Source of the DNA: an uncultured Eubacteriales bacterium
GTDB lineage: Bacteria; Bacillota; Clostridia; Oscillospirales; Oscillospiraceae
Direction of reading: 5' to 3'
NCBI GenBank assembly: GCA_900555795.1
Contig: USMP01000095.1
Span: 1-5,966 of the forward strand
DNA length: 5,966 nucleotides
Translations under genes and position numbers: made by a program
Notes under the pieces: generated by a model
Told to the model about the DNA's origin: nothing
The model's database searches: none
Seen by the model: only the letters and a program-made list of their open reading frames with translations
Shown here: in pieces, positions 1 to 5,966 of the stretch
Numbering within the stretch: position 1 is the first letter of the stretch
Layout of the letters: the number at the start of each line of letters is the position of its first letter

Positions 1-1210
1 GCCGGGAGGGGCTGACGGCGGCGTGGGGGGCGAGACGCCGCCACACCAGATCGTCTGTCCCGGGTCCGGCCAGGTTCTGACAGGGGCAGGCCGCCGTGCC
101 CAGGCGCAGCTTGGCGCCGCATATGTAGTCGTACCGTGTTGGATCCGCTCCGGCCCCGGAGCGGCGCTTGGCAAACATCCGCCCGCCGCAGAGTCCGCAG
201 CGGATGGCACCGGAGAGAAGGGCGCAGCTGTTGTGGGTCAGGGCCGGGTCCCTTCCCGTGGGCACGTTCTCCGCCAAAATACGCTGTACGGCGCTCCACT
301 GCCGGCCGGAAATCAATCCCCGGTGGCGGCCGACGGCAATGATCCACTGGGCCGGTGGCCGGCGGGGGGAGCGCTTTTGGGCATAGTCCCGCTTGTTGTA
401 GGCCAGCAGTCCATACTGGCCGGTGCAGTCGGCGGCCTGGAAGCACACGTCAGAGCCCTGGGCGGTAAAGTAGGCCAGGGCGTCGGCGTCAGCCGCGCAG
501 TAGACGGGATTTTCCAGGATCTGCCGGAGAACGGGGGGCGAATAGGCCCCGCCGGAGCGGGACACCACACCCCGGCCCGCCAGGCGCTTGCAGACGCCGG
601 ACAGGCTGCGCAGTTCCAGAAAGGACTGAAAAATGTCCGCCACCACGGACAGTTCAGCGGGATTTTCCCGCAGCTGGCAGACGGTTTTGGACTTTCCCTC
701 CAGAATCAGTTCCCGCTGCCGCTGGGAAAAAAAGCCGGTGGGCGCCGTGCCCCCCAGCCAGCGGCCCGTGCGGGCCAGCAGGAGCATGTTGTCCCGCACC
801 CGCTCGGCGATGGTTTCCCGCTCCAGCTGGGCGAATACGGAGGCGATATACATCATGGCCTTGCCCATGGGACGGGAGGTGTCAAACTCCTCCCGGATAC
901 AGAGAAAGGCCACGCCCAGTCCGGCCAGTTCCTCAATGAGGGCGGCAAAGTCGCCTACGCTGCGGCTGATCCGGTCCAGACGGTAGCAGACCAGAAAGTC
1001 CGGCTTCTCCCGCCGGAGGTCCCCCAGCATCCGCTGGAACTGGGGACGGTGGGTATTTTTGGCTGAGAAGCCCTCGTCCTCGTAAATGGTGAGGTCCCCG
1101 GCGGTGGAAAATTTGGCGGCAATGTACTGGCGGCACAGTTCAATCTGATTTTCCACGCTCTCGCCCCTGCCTGTGTAAACAGATTTGCGGCTGTAGATGA
1201 AAAAGCGCAT
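1..1210 (-). CDS. Large serine recombinase (site-specific integrase/transposase type), 3' end cut by window edge
   Basis: The gene reads leftward from ATG at 1210 for 403 codons with no stop before base 1, so the C-terminus is missing. Family knowledge: large serine recombinases cut DNA with a serine nucleophile and integrate, excise or invert DNA between specific att sites. The catalytic domain (about residues 1-140) shows the start motif IYSRKS, with S10 as expected nucleophile and R8 beside it, then YRLDRISRS (R80, R83) and the long-helix motif LERETIAERV near 129-138. The recombinase domain follows (about 155-320). A zinc ribbon is marked by C338 and C341 (CGLC), C364, and C375 or C377. 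The hinge GESVENQIELCRQYI is typical of Clostridia recombinases. The start is supported by an AAAGGGG-like ribosome site 8-9 bases upstream, and the active-site serine sits at the usual distance from it. It is divergent from the secreted-protein gene. All visible catalytic residues are present, so it looks active. Whether it serves a conjugative element, a prophage or a local inversion switch cannot be told here. Confidence 0.95.
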   Translation of the reverse strand, partial: MRFFIYSRKSVYTGRGESVENQIELCRQYIAAKFSTAGDLTIYEDEGFSAKNTHRPQFQRMLGDLRREKPDFLVCYRLDRISRSVGDFAALIEELAGLGVAFLCIREEFDTSRPMGKAMMYIASVFAQLERETIAERVRDNMLLLARTGRWLGGTAPTGFFSQRQRELILEGKSKTVCQLRENPAELSVVADIFQSFLELRSLSGVCKRLAGRGVVSRSGGAYSPPVLRQILENPVYCAADADALAYFTAQGSDVCFQAADCTGQYGLLAYNKRDYAQKRSPRRPPAQWIIAVGRHRGLISGRQWSAVQRILAENVPTGRDPALTHNSCALLSGAIRCGLCGGRMFAKRRSGAGADPTRYDYICGAKLRLGTAACPCQNLAGPGTDDLVWRRLAPHAAVSPSR

Positions 1211-1216
1211 GAATGG

Positions 1217-1226
1217 TACCCCTTTC
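1217..1226 (-). promoter_or_regulatory. Ribosome binding site of the serine recombinase
   Basis: Read on the minus strand, the bases just before the start codon give GAAAGGGGTA. The AAAGGGG core is purine-rich and lies about 8-9 bases from the ATG at 1210. This supports that ATG as the start; no other in-frame start would fit the conserved N-terminal strand of the recombinase. Confidence 0.6.
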
Positions 1227-1233
1227 CGCCCGG

Positions 1234-1263
1234 GGCCGGTGGCTGTTTTGTCCAGATCCGGCC
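1234..1263. other. Inverted repeat / stem-loop in the recombinase leader
   Basis: GGCCGGTGG (1234-1242) and CCA..CCGGCC (1252-1254 and 1258-1263) can pair as a 6-bp plus 3-bp stem, with a three-base bulge and a nine-base loop. It lies in the expected 5' leader of the recombinase transcript. No T-tract follows on either strand, so it is not a convincing intrinsic terminator. It could be a structured leader, a protein-binding site, or chance in GC-rich DNA. Confidence 0.3.
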
Positions 1264-1268
1264 GCGGC

Positions 1269-1296
1269 AGATAAAATGTATGTTAGAAATAGGCAA
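1269..1296 (-). promoter_or_regulatory. Weak candidate promoter for the serine recombinase
   Basis: On the minus strand TTGCCT (1296-1291) is followed after 16 bases by TTATCT (1274-1269), inside the AT-rich part of the intergenic region. The -35 matches the sigma-A consensus at four of six positions and the -10 is poor. Placement upstream of the recombinase is reasonable and would give a leader of about 50 bases. The match is weak enough to be chance. Confidence 0.25.
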
Positions 1297-1313
1297 AATA
1301 TACGGGAATTCGA

Positions 1314-1342
1314 TTGAAATCTGATGGCAGTTCATATATAAT
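1314..1342 (+). promoter_or_regulatory. Sigma-A (housekeeping) promoter for the secreted PHP protein
   Basis: TTGAAA at 1314-1319 and a perfect TATAAT at 1337-1342 are separated by exactly 17 bases. This is a near-consensus housekeeping promoter in an AT-rich island within GC-rich DNA. Transcription would start near base 1349, giving a leader of about 100 bases before the ATG at 1449. Its strength suggests substantial basal expression unless a repressor or the leader holds it down. Confidence 0.85.
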
Positions 1343-1373
1343 AACAGATACACGGGTGGCCTCTCCCATGGAG

Positions 1374-1393
1374 CGCGCTTGGGAAGAAGCGCG
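1374..1393 (+). promoter_or_regulatory. Leader hairpin upstream of the secreted PHP protein
   Basis: CGCGCTT (1374-1380) pairs perfectly with AAGCGCG (1387-1393) across a six-base GGGAAG loop, giving a stable 7-bp stem in the predicted 5' untranslated leader. No T-run follows and the stem ends more than 40 bases before the ribosome site. It therefore does not look like a terminator or a direct ribosome-site mask. It may stabilise the mRNA or act as an operator or RNA-binding site; no riboswitch class is recognised. Confidence 0.5.
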
Positions 1394-1435
1394 GCAGTCC
1401 GCCTGCGGCGTAATTAAAACAATAGATTTGGTGTT

Positions 1436-1443
1436 GGAGGAGG
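1436..1443 (+). promoter_or_regulatory. Strong ribosome binding site of the secreted PHP protein
   Basis: GGAGGAGG sits five bases before the ATG at 1449 and contains two overlapping GGAGG-type cores. It fixes the start codon, and the signal peptide begins directly at that methionine. Confidence 0.9.
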
Positions 1444-1448
1444 TACAT

Positions 1449-1532
1449 ATGAAGAAGCGCGGGAGAAAACTCCTGTCGCTGCTGCTGGCGTTGACTATGG
1501 TGCTGACCATGGTGCCAACGGTGGCACTGGCG
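1449..1532 (+). other. Signal peptide coding segment of the secreted PHP protein
   Basis: Residues 1-28 have a basic start (K2, K3, R4, R6, K7), a hydrophobic core from L8 to V22 and an ALA box (A26-A28), with predicted cleavage before G29. No lipobox cysteine is present, so this looks like a standard Sec signal rather than a lipoprotein one. Confidence 0.9.
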
Positions 1533-4500
1533 GGGGATGTGACGTATTCAGGGGATGCCGTTACAGGGGCTGACCAGATCAGCGCCGGCGATGCGTATGT
1601 GATCGCGGCGCTGTACGAGGGCACCTATTACGGCCTGACAAATGATGCCGGGACAGTGTCGAATGCGCTCAACGCCGTTGCGTTGGATGTGCAGGAGGGC
1701 CGGGTTATATCTGCCCCCGATACGGCGGTTTGGGTGCCGGCGGCTGGAGTGGACGGCGGGTTTACTCTGGCGGACCTGTCCGGGCAACAGATTACCTATG
1801 CGGGCAGCGGGACAACGCTGCGACTGTCCAATGCGGGCACAGAACTTGCGTTTTCTGATGCAAATGGAGGAATAACCGCCAATTTCGGCGGTACGACACG
1901 GTATTTGACCTTCCGGATGAATAACTCCGTGCCGCAGTTCCGCGGATATGCGGAGCAGAACCTGAGCGCCTCCGGATATAACGGCTATCTGACGGTATTC
2001 AGCGTCAGCGAGGATTCGTCCGGCGGTGACGTGACAGTGGCCACGCCTGCGGCGGAGCCTGCGGGAGGCGCGGTGGAAGCCGGCACCGAGATTGCCCTGA
2101 CCTGCGAGAGCGAAGGGGCCGCCATCTACTTTACTCTCAATGGCAGTGATCCCACCGAGGAGGGAAATCCCGCCGCCGTGGAATATTCCACGGCCAATGA
2201 CGGGGGTGTCCCCGTCATTGAGGAGGCCTGCACGCTGAAGGCCGCGGCCACTCTGGAGGGGCAGTGGAGTGCGGTGCTGTCCGAGACGTACACCATTGCC
2301 GAGGCTGTCCAGGTGAGCACCATCGGGGAGGCTCTGGCCGCCAGCACGGGAACCTTTACCGTGAAGGGCGTTGTGACCCTGGTGGATGGAAAGAACCTCT
2401 ACCTCCAGGACGAGACGGGGGGAATCTGCGCCCGTATGGCCGCGAACCCCAGCGCCAGCCTGGGGGACACCGTCATCGCCACCGGAGTCCGGACGGTGTA
2501 TAACGGCCTGCCCCAGCTGGGCAGCGCCTCCTATGAGCCGTCCTCCGGCCTGACGCTTTCGGCGGAGGACACCGAGATCGGCCGGCTGACCACGGCGGAC
2601 ATCTGCACCTATGTGAGGCTGACCGGCCTGGAGGTCACGGAGGTTTATGACAATGGCGGGCAGTACAGCCAGCCCAACATCACCGTCACCGACGGCACGG
2701 ACACCATTCAGATTTACAAGGCCGTGGTGGGCAAGACGGACGGCGCGTGGGACATCGCGGTGGGGGATATCATTGATGTGACCGCCGCCGTGGGCGTCTA
2801 CAACGACACGCTCCAGCTGCGCAACACCCTGGCCGGGGAGATCACCAGGTCCGGCGGCGGCGATGATCCCGACGGCGATCCCATCACCGCGGACATGGTC
2901 CCGGTGGGTGTGCTGACCATCGACCAGGCTCTCGCCGGCGGCGCCACAGCGGAGGCTGTCACCGTGATCGGCCAGGTGGTCTACCACTACGGCAGCAACT
3001 ACAACGGCCGGGAGAGCCTGAACAGCATCATCCTGGAGGATGTTGTGGATGGGGAGATCGTAGGCTTCCAGCTTTACGACTACAACAATTACGAGTCCTA
3101 CCAGGTGGGGGATGTGGTCACGGTCACCGGGAAGATCGTGGACTACAACGGTGTGCTCCAGATGAGTTTCCCCACTATGGAGGTGCTGTACCCGGACCAG
3201 GAGCCGATCCCCGCCCAGGAGATCACCCTGTCCCAACTGGGGGCGGACTACCTCTCGGAGTACGTCTATATCAGGGATGTGACCCTGGGAGACTTTAACG
3301 CCGGGGGGAATACCCAGGTTTCCGACAGCACGGGGACGGCCAATCTCTATAAGGGCGCGCCCCTGCCCGCCTCCGGCACGGTGGTGGGGCTGTACGCCTG
3401 CTGCTCGGCCTATAGGACCAGCTATCAGCTGCGCAATGGCCGCACCACGGACTACCAGGTGGACGGCGGCACGGGCCCGGAGCCCGGCGACGGCCTGGAG
3501 CCGGGGACCTACGCGGTGTACCACAAGAGCGGCCAGGGCGGCGCCTATCCCGTGGAGGCCTTCTTCGGCTATGAGGTGGCCGGCGGCGCCATCACCGTGA
3601 TGGCCACGGACAGCAGGGATACGATTCCCACCGGCTCCGCCGTGTACACCGTGAACAGGAAGGCGGACGGAACCTACACCCTTCGACTGGGCGAAAACGG
3701 CCCCTATCTCTCCGTGAATTCCAGTGAGCAGCTCTCCCTGCAGGACACCAATGGGAGCGGCACCAACTGGACCATTCAGTACCAGGAGGACTTCGGCGGC
3801 TATACGATTGTCAGCGCCGATGTGCAGTACAATGGAAGGGATATCTACTTAGAGTACTACAGCGGCTTCAAGGCCTGGACCTGCAGCACCCTGTCGGAGA
3901 TCTACATCTTTGACTTTGTGGGCGTCTCCAGCGGCGATGAGGACGGGGACGGCTACTACGGCGGCACGGCCCCCTCTGCGGCGGGTCTGCCCCAGGCCGG
4001 CGACCAGGTGGTCATCTACAATCCCCTGCTGGGCGGTGTTCTGGCCGGGACGGACGGCAATGAGACCAGTACGTCCGTGCTGGGCGTGCCCGCCGCCATT
4101 GGTGACGACGGGACGGCCTCCTGCGGCAATGGCGCCCGTGTCTTTACCGTGGAGATCAATGGGAATGGGGAATACCTCTTCCACAATGAGACGGACGGCT
4201 ATCTGACCACCGGCGCCACGGGCAATTCCGCCTTCTATACCCCCACGGCGGACGACTATTCCACCTGGGAGCTGAAGAACTTCAACGGAGGCTTCCAGAT
4301 GCTGAACGTCAACGCCCGGTACAACAATACGGGCCGTCAGTATATGGAGTACTACTCCGGCTCCTTTAAGACCTACAGCTTCTACTCCGGGGCCAGCTAC
4401 CCTGCGGATATGTACACCTTCCGGTTCCTCCCCTGCGCCGACACGGTGACAGAGGGCATTGTCAACCGGCCAGAGGCGGTGTTTATGACCCTGGGCGAGG

Positions 4501-5966
4501 CCAACGTGGGGGTGGATTTCCCGGTGTCCTTCACAGTGGACGCGCCCTTCGGCGTGGAGACGGTGGGGGTAACGGTGAACGAAAAGGCGTACAGCCTGAC
4601 GGAGGGTGAGTCGGGCTGGTCCTTCACGGTTCCCGGCTCCCACATCACCGCCGCCAGCGAAACGCTGGAGATCGTGGTCAGCGGCCGGGATGGCAAGGGC
4701 GTGGCGTTCTCCACCACTGCCTCTGTTCCGGTCAACGATCTGCCCTTCATCACGGACCTGCGGCCCGGCCAGGGCTACCAGACCGGTGAGGACCGGCGGC
4801 CTGAAATTGGCTGCACCGTCATCAACGGTGGCCAGGGCTTCTCCGTGGAGATGACGGTGAATGGCCAGGCTGTGACGCCCACTGTCACCGGCGGCAGCGT
4901 CCGCTATTCCCCGGATGCGGATCTGGCCGCGGGCCGCTGTCAGGTCAGCGTCACCGTCCGCAGGACCGACGGGGCCAGCGTTGTCAGAGGCTGGTATTTC
5001 ACCGTGGGCAGCAGCCTCTATCAGCGCTACTACGGCCAACTCCACTCCCACACCACCTACTCCGACGGCGCCGGCAGCCTGGATAGCGCCCTGAGTTATG
5101 TGTCGGGCCTGCCGGAGAGCGCCAACGTGGACTTTGTGGCTTTTACCGACCACTCCAACTATTTTGACTCCACCTCCAGCCCCAACCCGGAGGCGGCGCT
5201 GTACGATGTGAGCCAGGCGGTCTCCTCCGCCCAGGCGGCCTGGGACACCTATACCGGCACAATCGACGCCTTCAACGAGAGCCACAGCGGCGTGCTGGCT
5301 CTGGCGGGCTTTGAGATGACCTGGTCCGGCGGGCCCGGCCACATCAACACCTTCAACACTCCGGGGGTGGTGTCCCGGAACAACAAAACCCTCAACAACA
5401 AGACCAATGACGCCGGTATGAAGGCCTACTACGACCTGCTGGTGGAGGCGGGCAGCGCGGGGGTGGAATCCCTCAGCCAGTTCAACCACCCCGGCGCCAC
5501 CTTCGGCAACTTCCAGGACTTCGGCTACTATACCGCCCTCTATGACCAGTACATCTTCACCGTGGAGGTGGGCAACGGCGAGGGGGCCATCGGCTCCAGC
5601 GGCTACTGGCCCAGCTATGAGCAGTACACCCTGGCGCTGGATAAGGGCTGGCACGTGGCGCCCACCAACAACCAGGATAACCACAAGGGCAAGTGGGGCA
5701 ACGCCAACGACGCCCGGGACGTGATCCTGGCCGCCGATTTGACGGAGGAGAGCCTCTATGAGGCCATCCGCTCCTACCGCATGTACGCCACCGAGGACAA
5801 GAACCTGGAACTGGAGTACAGCTTAAACGGCCAGATCATGGGCAGCATCATCCCGGAAAAGCCCGGTGAGGCGGTGATCGAGGTGTCCGTCAGCGATCCC
5901 GACTCCAGCGACGCCATTGCCAAGGTGGAGGTGGTGTCCAACTCCGGCCGGGTGGCGTACACCTGG
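1449..5966 (+). CDS. Giant secreted multidomain CehA/McbA-type PHP metallohydrolase, 3' end cut by window edge
   Basis: 1506 codons are open to the window end. Residues 1-28 are a signal peptide (basic MKKRGRK start, leucine-rich core, ALA before G29), so the protein is exported. Domains in order: beta-rich module A1 (about 36-187); chitobiase C-terminal-like Ig domain (195-283, motif IYFTLNGSDPT); two OB-fold-like pairs resembling the YhcR extracellular nuclease type (287-466, 484-670); modules A2 (683-826) and A3 (846-994); two Ig-like spacers (about 996-1095, 1096-1188); PHP domain (about 1190-1450). PHP motifs are intact: HSH (H1199, H1201), D1206, FTDH (D1234, H1235), E1289, H1298, NHPG (H1347), E1373, and D1410/H1412 in NNQDNH. 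PHP enzymes hydrolyse phosphate esters with bound metal ions. The substrate is unknown; the OB-fold modules hint at nucleic acid or nucleotides, which is inference. After PHP another Ig-like stretch begins. The cell-wall or S-layer anchor, if any, lies beyond the window. It has its own promoter and is divergent from the recombinase. Confidence 0.93.
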   Translation, partial: MKKRGRKLLSLLLALTMVLTMVPTVALAGDVTYSGDAVTGADQISAGDAYVIAALYEGTYYGLTNDAGTVSNALNAVALDVQEGRVISAPDTAVWVPAAGVDGGFTLADLSGQQITYAGSGTTLRLSNAGTELAFSDANGGITANFGGTTRYLTFRMNNSVPQFRGYAEQNLSASGYNGYLTVFSVSEDSSGGDVTVATPAAEPAGGAVEAGTEIALTCESEGAAIYFTLNGSDPTEEGNPAAVEYSTANDGGVPVIEEACTLKAAATLEGQWSAVLSETYTIAEAVQVSTIGEALAASTGTFTVKGVVTLVDGKNLYLQDETGGICARMAANPSASLGDTVIATGVRTVYNGLPQLGSASYEPSSGLTLSAEDTEIGRLTTADICTYVRLTGLEVTEVYDNGGQYSQPNITVTDGTDTIQIYKAVVGKTDGAWDIAVGDIIDVTAAVGVYNDTLQLRNTLAGEITRSGGGDDPDGDPITADMVPVGVLTIDQALAGGATAEAVTVIGQVVYHYGSNYNGRESLNSIILEDVVDGEIVGFQLYDYNNYESYQVGDVVTVTGKIVDYNGVLQMSFPTMEVLYPDQEPIPAQEITLSQLGADYLSEYVYIRDVTLGDFNAGGNTQVSDSTGTANLYKGAPLPASGTVVGLYACCSAYRTSYQLRNGRTTDYQVDGGTGPEPGDGLEPGTYAVYHKSGQGGAYPVEAFFGYEVAGGAITVMATDSRDTIPTGSAVYTVNRKADGTYTLRLGENGPYLSVNSSEQLSLQDTNGSGTNWTIQYQEDFGGYTIVSADVQYNGRDIYLEYYSGFKAWTCSTLSEIYIFDFVGVSSGDEDGDGYYGGTAPSAAGLPQAGDQVVIYNPLLGGVLAGTDGNETSTSVLGVPAAIGDDGTASCGNGARVFTVEINGNGEYLFHNETDGYLTTGATGNSAFYTPTADDYSTWELKNFNGGFQMLNVNARYNNTGRQYMEYYSGSFKTYSFYSGASYPADMYTFRFLPCADTVTEGIVNRPEAVFMTLGEANVGVDFPVSFTVDAPFGVETVGVTVNEKAYSLTEGESGWSFTVPGSHITAASETLEIVVSGRDGKGVAFSTTASVPVNDLPFITDLRPGQGYQTGEDRRPEIGCTVINGGQGFSVEMTVNGQAVTPTVTGGSVRYSPDADLAAGRCQVSVTVRRTDGASVVRGWYFTVGSSLYQRYYGQLHSHTTYSDGAGSLDSALSYVSGLPESANVDFVAFTDHSNYFDSTSSPNPEAALYDVSQAVSSAQAAWDTYTGTIDAFNESHSGVLALAGFEMTWSGGPGHINTFNTPGVVSRNNKTLNNKTNDAGMKAYYDLLVEAGSAGVESLSQFNHPGATFGNFQDFGYYTALYDQYIFTVEVGNGEGAIGSSGYWPSYEQYTLALDKGWHVAPTNNQDNHKGKWGNANDARDVILAADLTEESLYEAIRSYRMYATEDKNLELEYSLNGQIMGSIIPEKPGEAVIEVSVSDPDSSDAIAKVEVVSNSGRVAYTW
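1554..2009 (+). repeat. Protein module A, copy 1 (residues about 36-187)
   Basis: This is the most divergent of three copies of one beta-rich module. The start (ISAGDAYVIAALYEGTYYGL) lines up with copy 3 (AGDQVVIYNPLLGGVLAG). The end (RYLTFRMNNSVPQFRGYAEQ, then YLTVFSV) lines up with the closing strands of copies 2 and 3. The fold is not recognised with certainty; the size and pattern would suit a beta-trefoil or lectin-like binding module. Its codon choice is less GC-rich than the rest of the gene. Confidence 0.6.
2031..2297 (+). other. Chitobiase C-terminal-like Ig domain (residues about 195-283)
   Basis: The segment has the family pattern of a VATP start, an AGTEIALTC strand, the hallmark IYFTLNGSDPT (residues 226-236), then a KAAAT strand and a closing YTI. 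Domains of this type are common spacers or carbohydrate-associated Ig folds in secreted Gram-positive proteins. A binding role here is not shown by the sequence. Confidence 0.8.
2307..3458 (+). repeat. Two tandem pairs of OB-fold-like domains (residues about 287-670)
   Basis: Unit 1 covers about residues 287-466 and unit 2 about 484-670. The first half of each begins with a helix-like opener (STIGEALA; TIDQALAGG), then a beta-strand such as FTVKGVV or VTVIGQVV, a ligand-type strand (LYLQDETGGI; IILEDVVDGE), a GDTVIATG or GDVVTVTG turn, and YNGLPQL or YNGVLQM. The second halves share LTTADICTYVRLTGLEVT versus ITLSQLGADYLSEYVYIRDVT, and a closing LQLRN or YQLRN. The pattern matches YhcR-type OB-folds of Gram-positive secreted nucleases. 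It implies duplication of a two-domain unit. Confidence 0.7.
3495..3926 (+). repeat. Protein module A, copy 2 (residues about 683-826)
   Basis: It begins LEPGTYAVYHKSGQGG and contains SAVYTVNRKADGTYTLRL, NWTIQYQEDFGGYTIVSADV and the signature LEYYSGFK (residues 801-808), closing with IYIFDFV. The signature recurs in copy 3 as MEYYSGSFK. A short proline/glycine linker (TGPEPGDG) separates it from the OB-fold block. The role is probably ligand or surface binding, which is inference. Confidence 0.75.
3984..4430 (+). repeat. Protein module A, copy 3 (residues about 846-994)
   Basis: It begins LPQAGDQVVIYNPLLGGVL and contains ARVFTVEINGNGEYLFHNET, TWELKNFNGGFQMLNVNARY and MEYYSGSFKTYSFY (from residue 966), closing YTFRFL. 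It aligns along its full length with copy 2 and, more weakly, with copy 1. A short acidic/glycine linker (GDEDGDGYYGG) joins copies 2 and 3. Confidence 0.75.
5016..5798 (+). other. PHP (CehA/McbA-type) catalytic domain coding segment
   Basis: Residues about 1190-1450 carry the full set of expected metal-site motifs: QLHSHTTYSDG, DFVAFTDHSNYFD, GFEMTWSGGPGHINTF, SQFNHPG, VEVGNG and NNQDNHKGKWGN. The HxH, DH, E/H, H and DxH elements all appear in family order, so a metal-dependent hydrolase is expected. The LAADLTEESLYEAIRSYRMY stretch after the last motif is typical of the family's closing helices. Confidence 0.92.

Larger units (their letters stand above)
1211..1448. other. Divergent intergenic region between recombinase and secreted protein
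   Basis: These 238 bases hold the control signals for both genes. Bases about 1264-1350 are AT-rich and contain the promoters; both flanks are GC-rich and contain the stem-loops. No RNA gene, small ORF with a convincing ribosome site, or clear long inverted repeat flanking the promoter was found. Confidence 0.8.

Noticed and set aside
23..1066. 347-codon open frame on the plus strand
   Set aside because: It is antisense to the serine recombinase, whose catalytic and zinc motifs read cleanly on the minus strand. No family resemblance or ribosome site was seen.
955..1353. Minus-strand open frame crossing the intergenic region
   Set aside because: It is in a different frame from the recombinase and overlaps its start; the part upstream is promoter DNA. 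No ribosome site or family similarity was seen.
1374..1393. Hairpin as an intrinsic terminator
   Set aside because: No T-tract follows on either strand, and it lies within the leader of a gene rather than behind one.
1548..3524. 658-codon open frame on the minus strand
   Set aside because: It lies opposite the secreted-protein gene, and its translation is low-complexity (rich in G, V, A, H, R) with no domain, signal or ribosome site. GC-rich third positions on the plus strand remove stops from this antisense frame.
3849..5684. 611-codon open frame on the minus strand
   Set aside because: It is the same kind of shadow, opposite well-supported module and PHP coding sequence; its composition is repetitive V/G/A/H with no recognisable motif.
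1..5966. CRISPR array, tRNA, rRNA or insertion-sequence ends
   Set aside because: No regularly spaced direct repeats, no tRNA-like cloverleaf elements, no rRNA-like stretches and no terminal inverted repeats were seen.

Overview
The window suggests a high-GC gut Firmicute, probably a Clostridia/Oscillospiraceae relative (Flavonifractor, Oscillibacter or Lawsonibacter type). This rests on strong Shine-Dalgarno sites, a canonical sigma-A promoter, GC-rich codon choice, a Clostridia-style serine recombinase and a lysine/arginine-then-leucine signal peptide. The taxonomic call is inference; there is no rRNA or other marker here.

The layout is two large divergent genes, both cut by the window edges. 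On the minus strand, from base 1210 to the left edge, is a large serine recombinase (403 residues visible, no stop reached). It has an intact catalytic domain, a recombinase domain and a cysteine-rich zinc ribbon. On the plus strand, from base 1449 to the right edge, is a giant secreted multidomain protein (1506 residues visible, no stop reached). It ends in a PHP-type metallo-phosphoesterase domain of the CehA/McbA kind. In front of the enzyme domain are a signal peptide, a repeated beta-rich module present three times, a chitobiase-C-terminal-like Ig domain, two tandem pairs of OB-fold-like domains and two Ig-like spacers.

The 238-base gap between the two start codons is AT-rich in its middle. 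It holds a near-consensus promoter (TTGAAA, 17 bases, TATAAT) facing the secreted protein, a leader of about 100 bases with a perfect 7-bp hairpin, and a strong ribosome binding site. A weak promoter candidate and a stem-loop lie on the recombinase side.

The secreted protein probably acts outside the cell on a phosphate ester, with its non-catalytic modules binding a polymer or the cell surface. The recombinase probably belongs to an integrated mobile element whose edge may lie in or near this intergenic region. No sequence evidence shows that the two genes cooperate. The long open frames on the opposite strands of both genes are coding-bias shadows.
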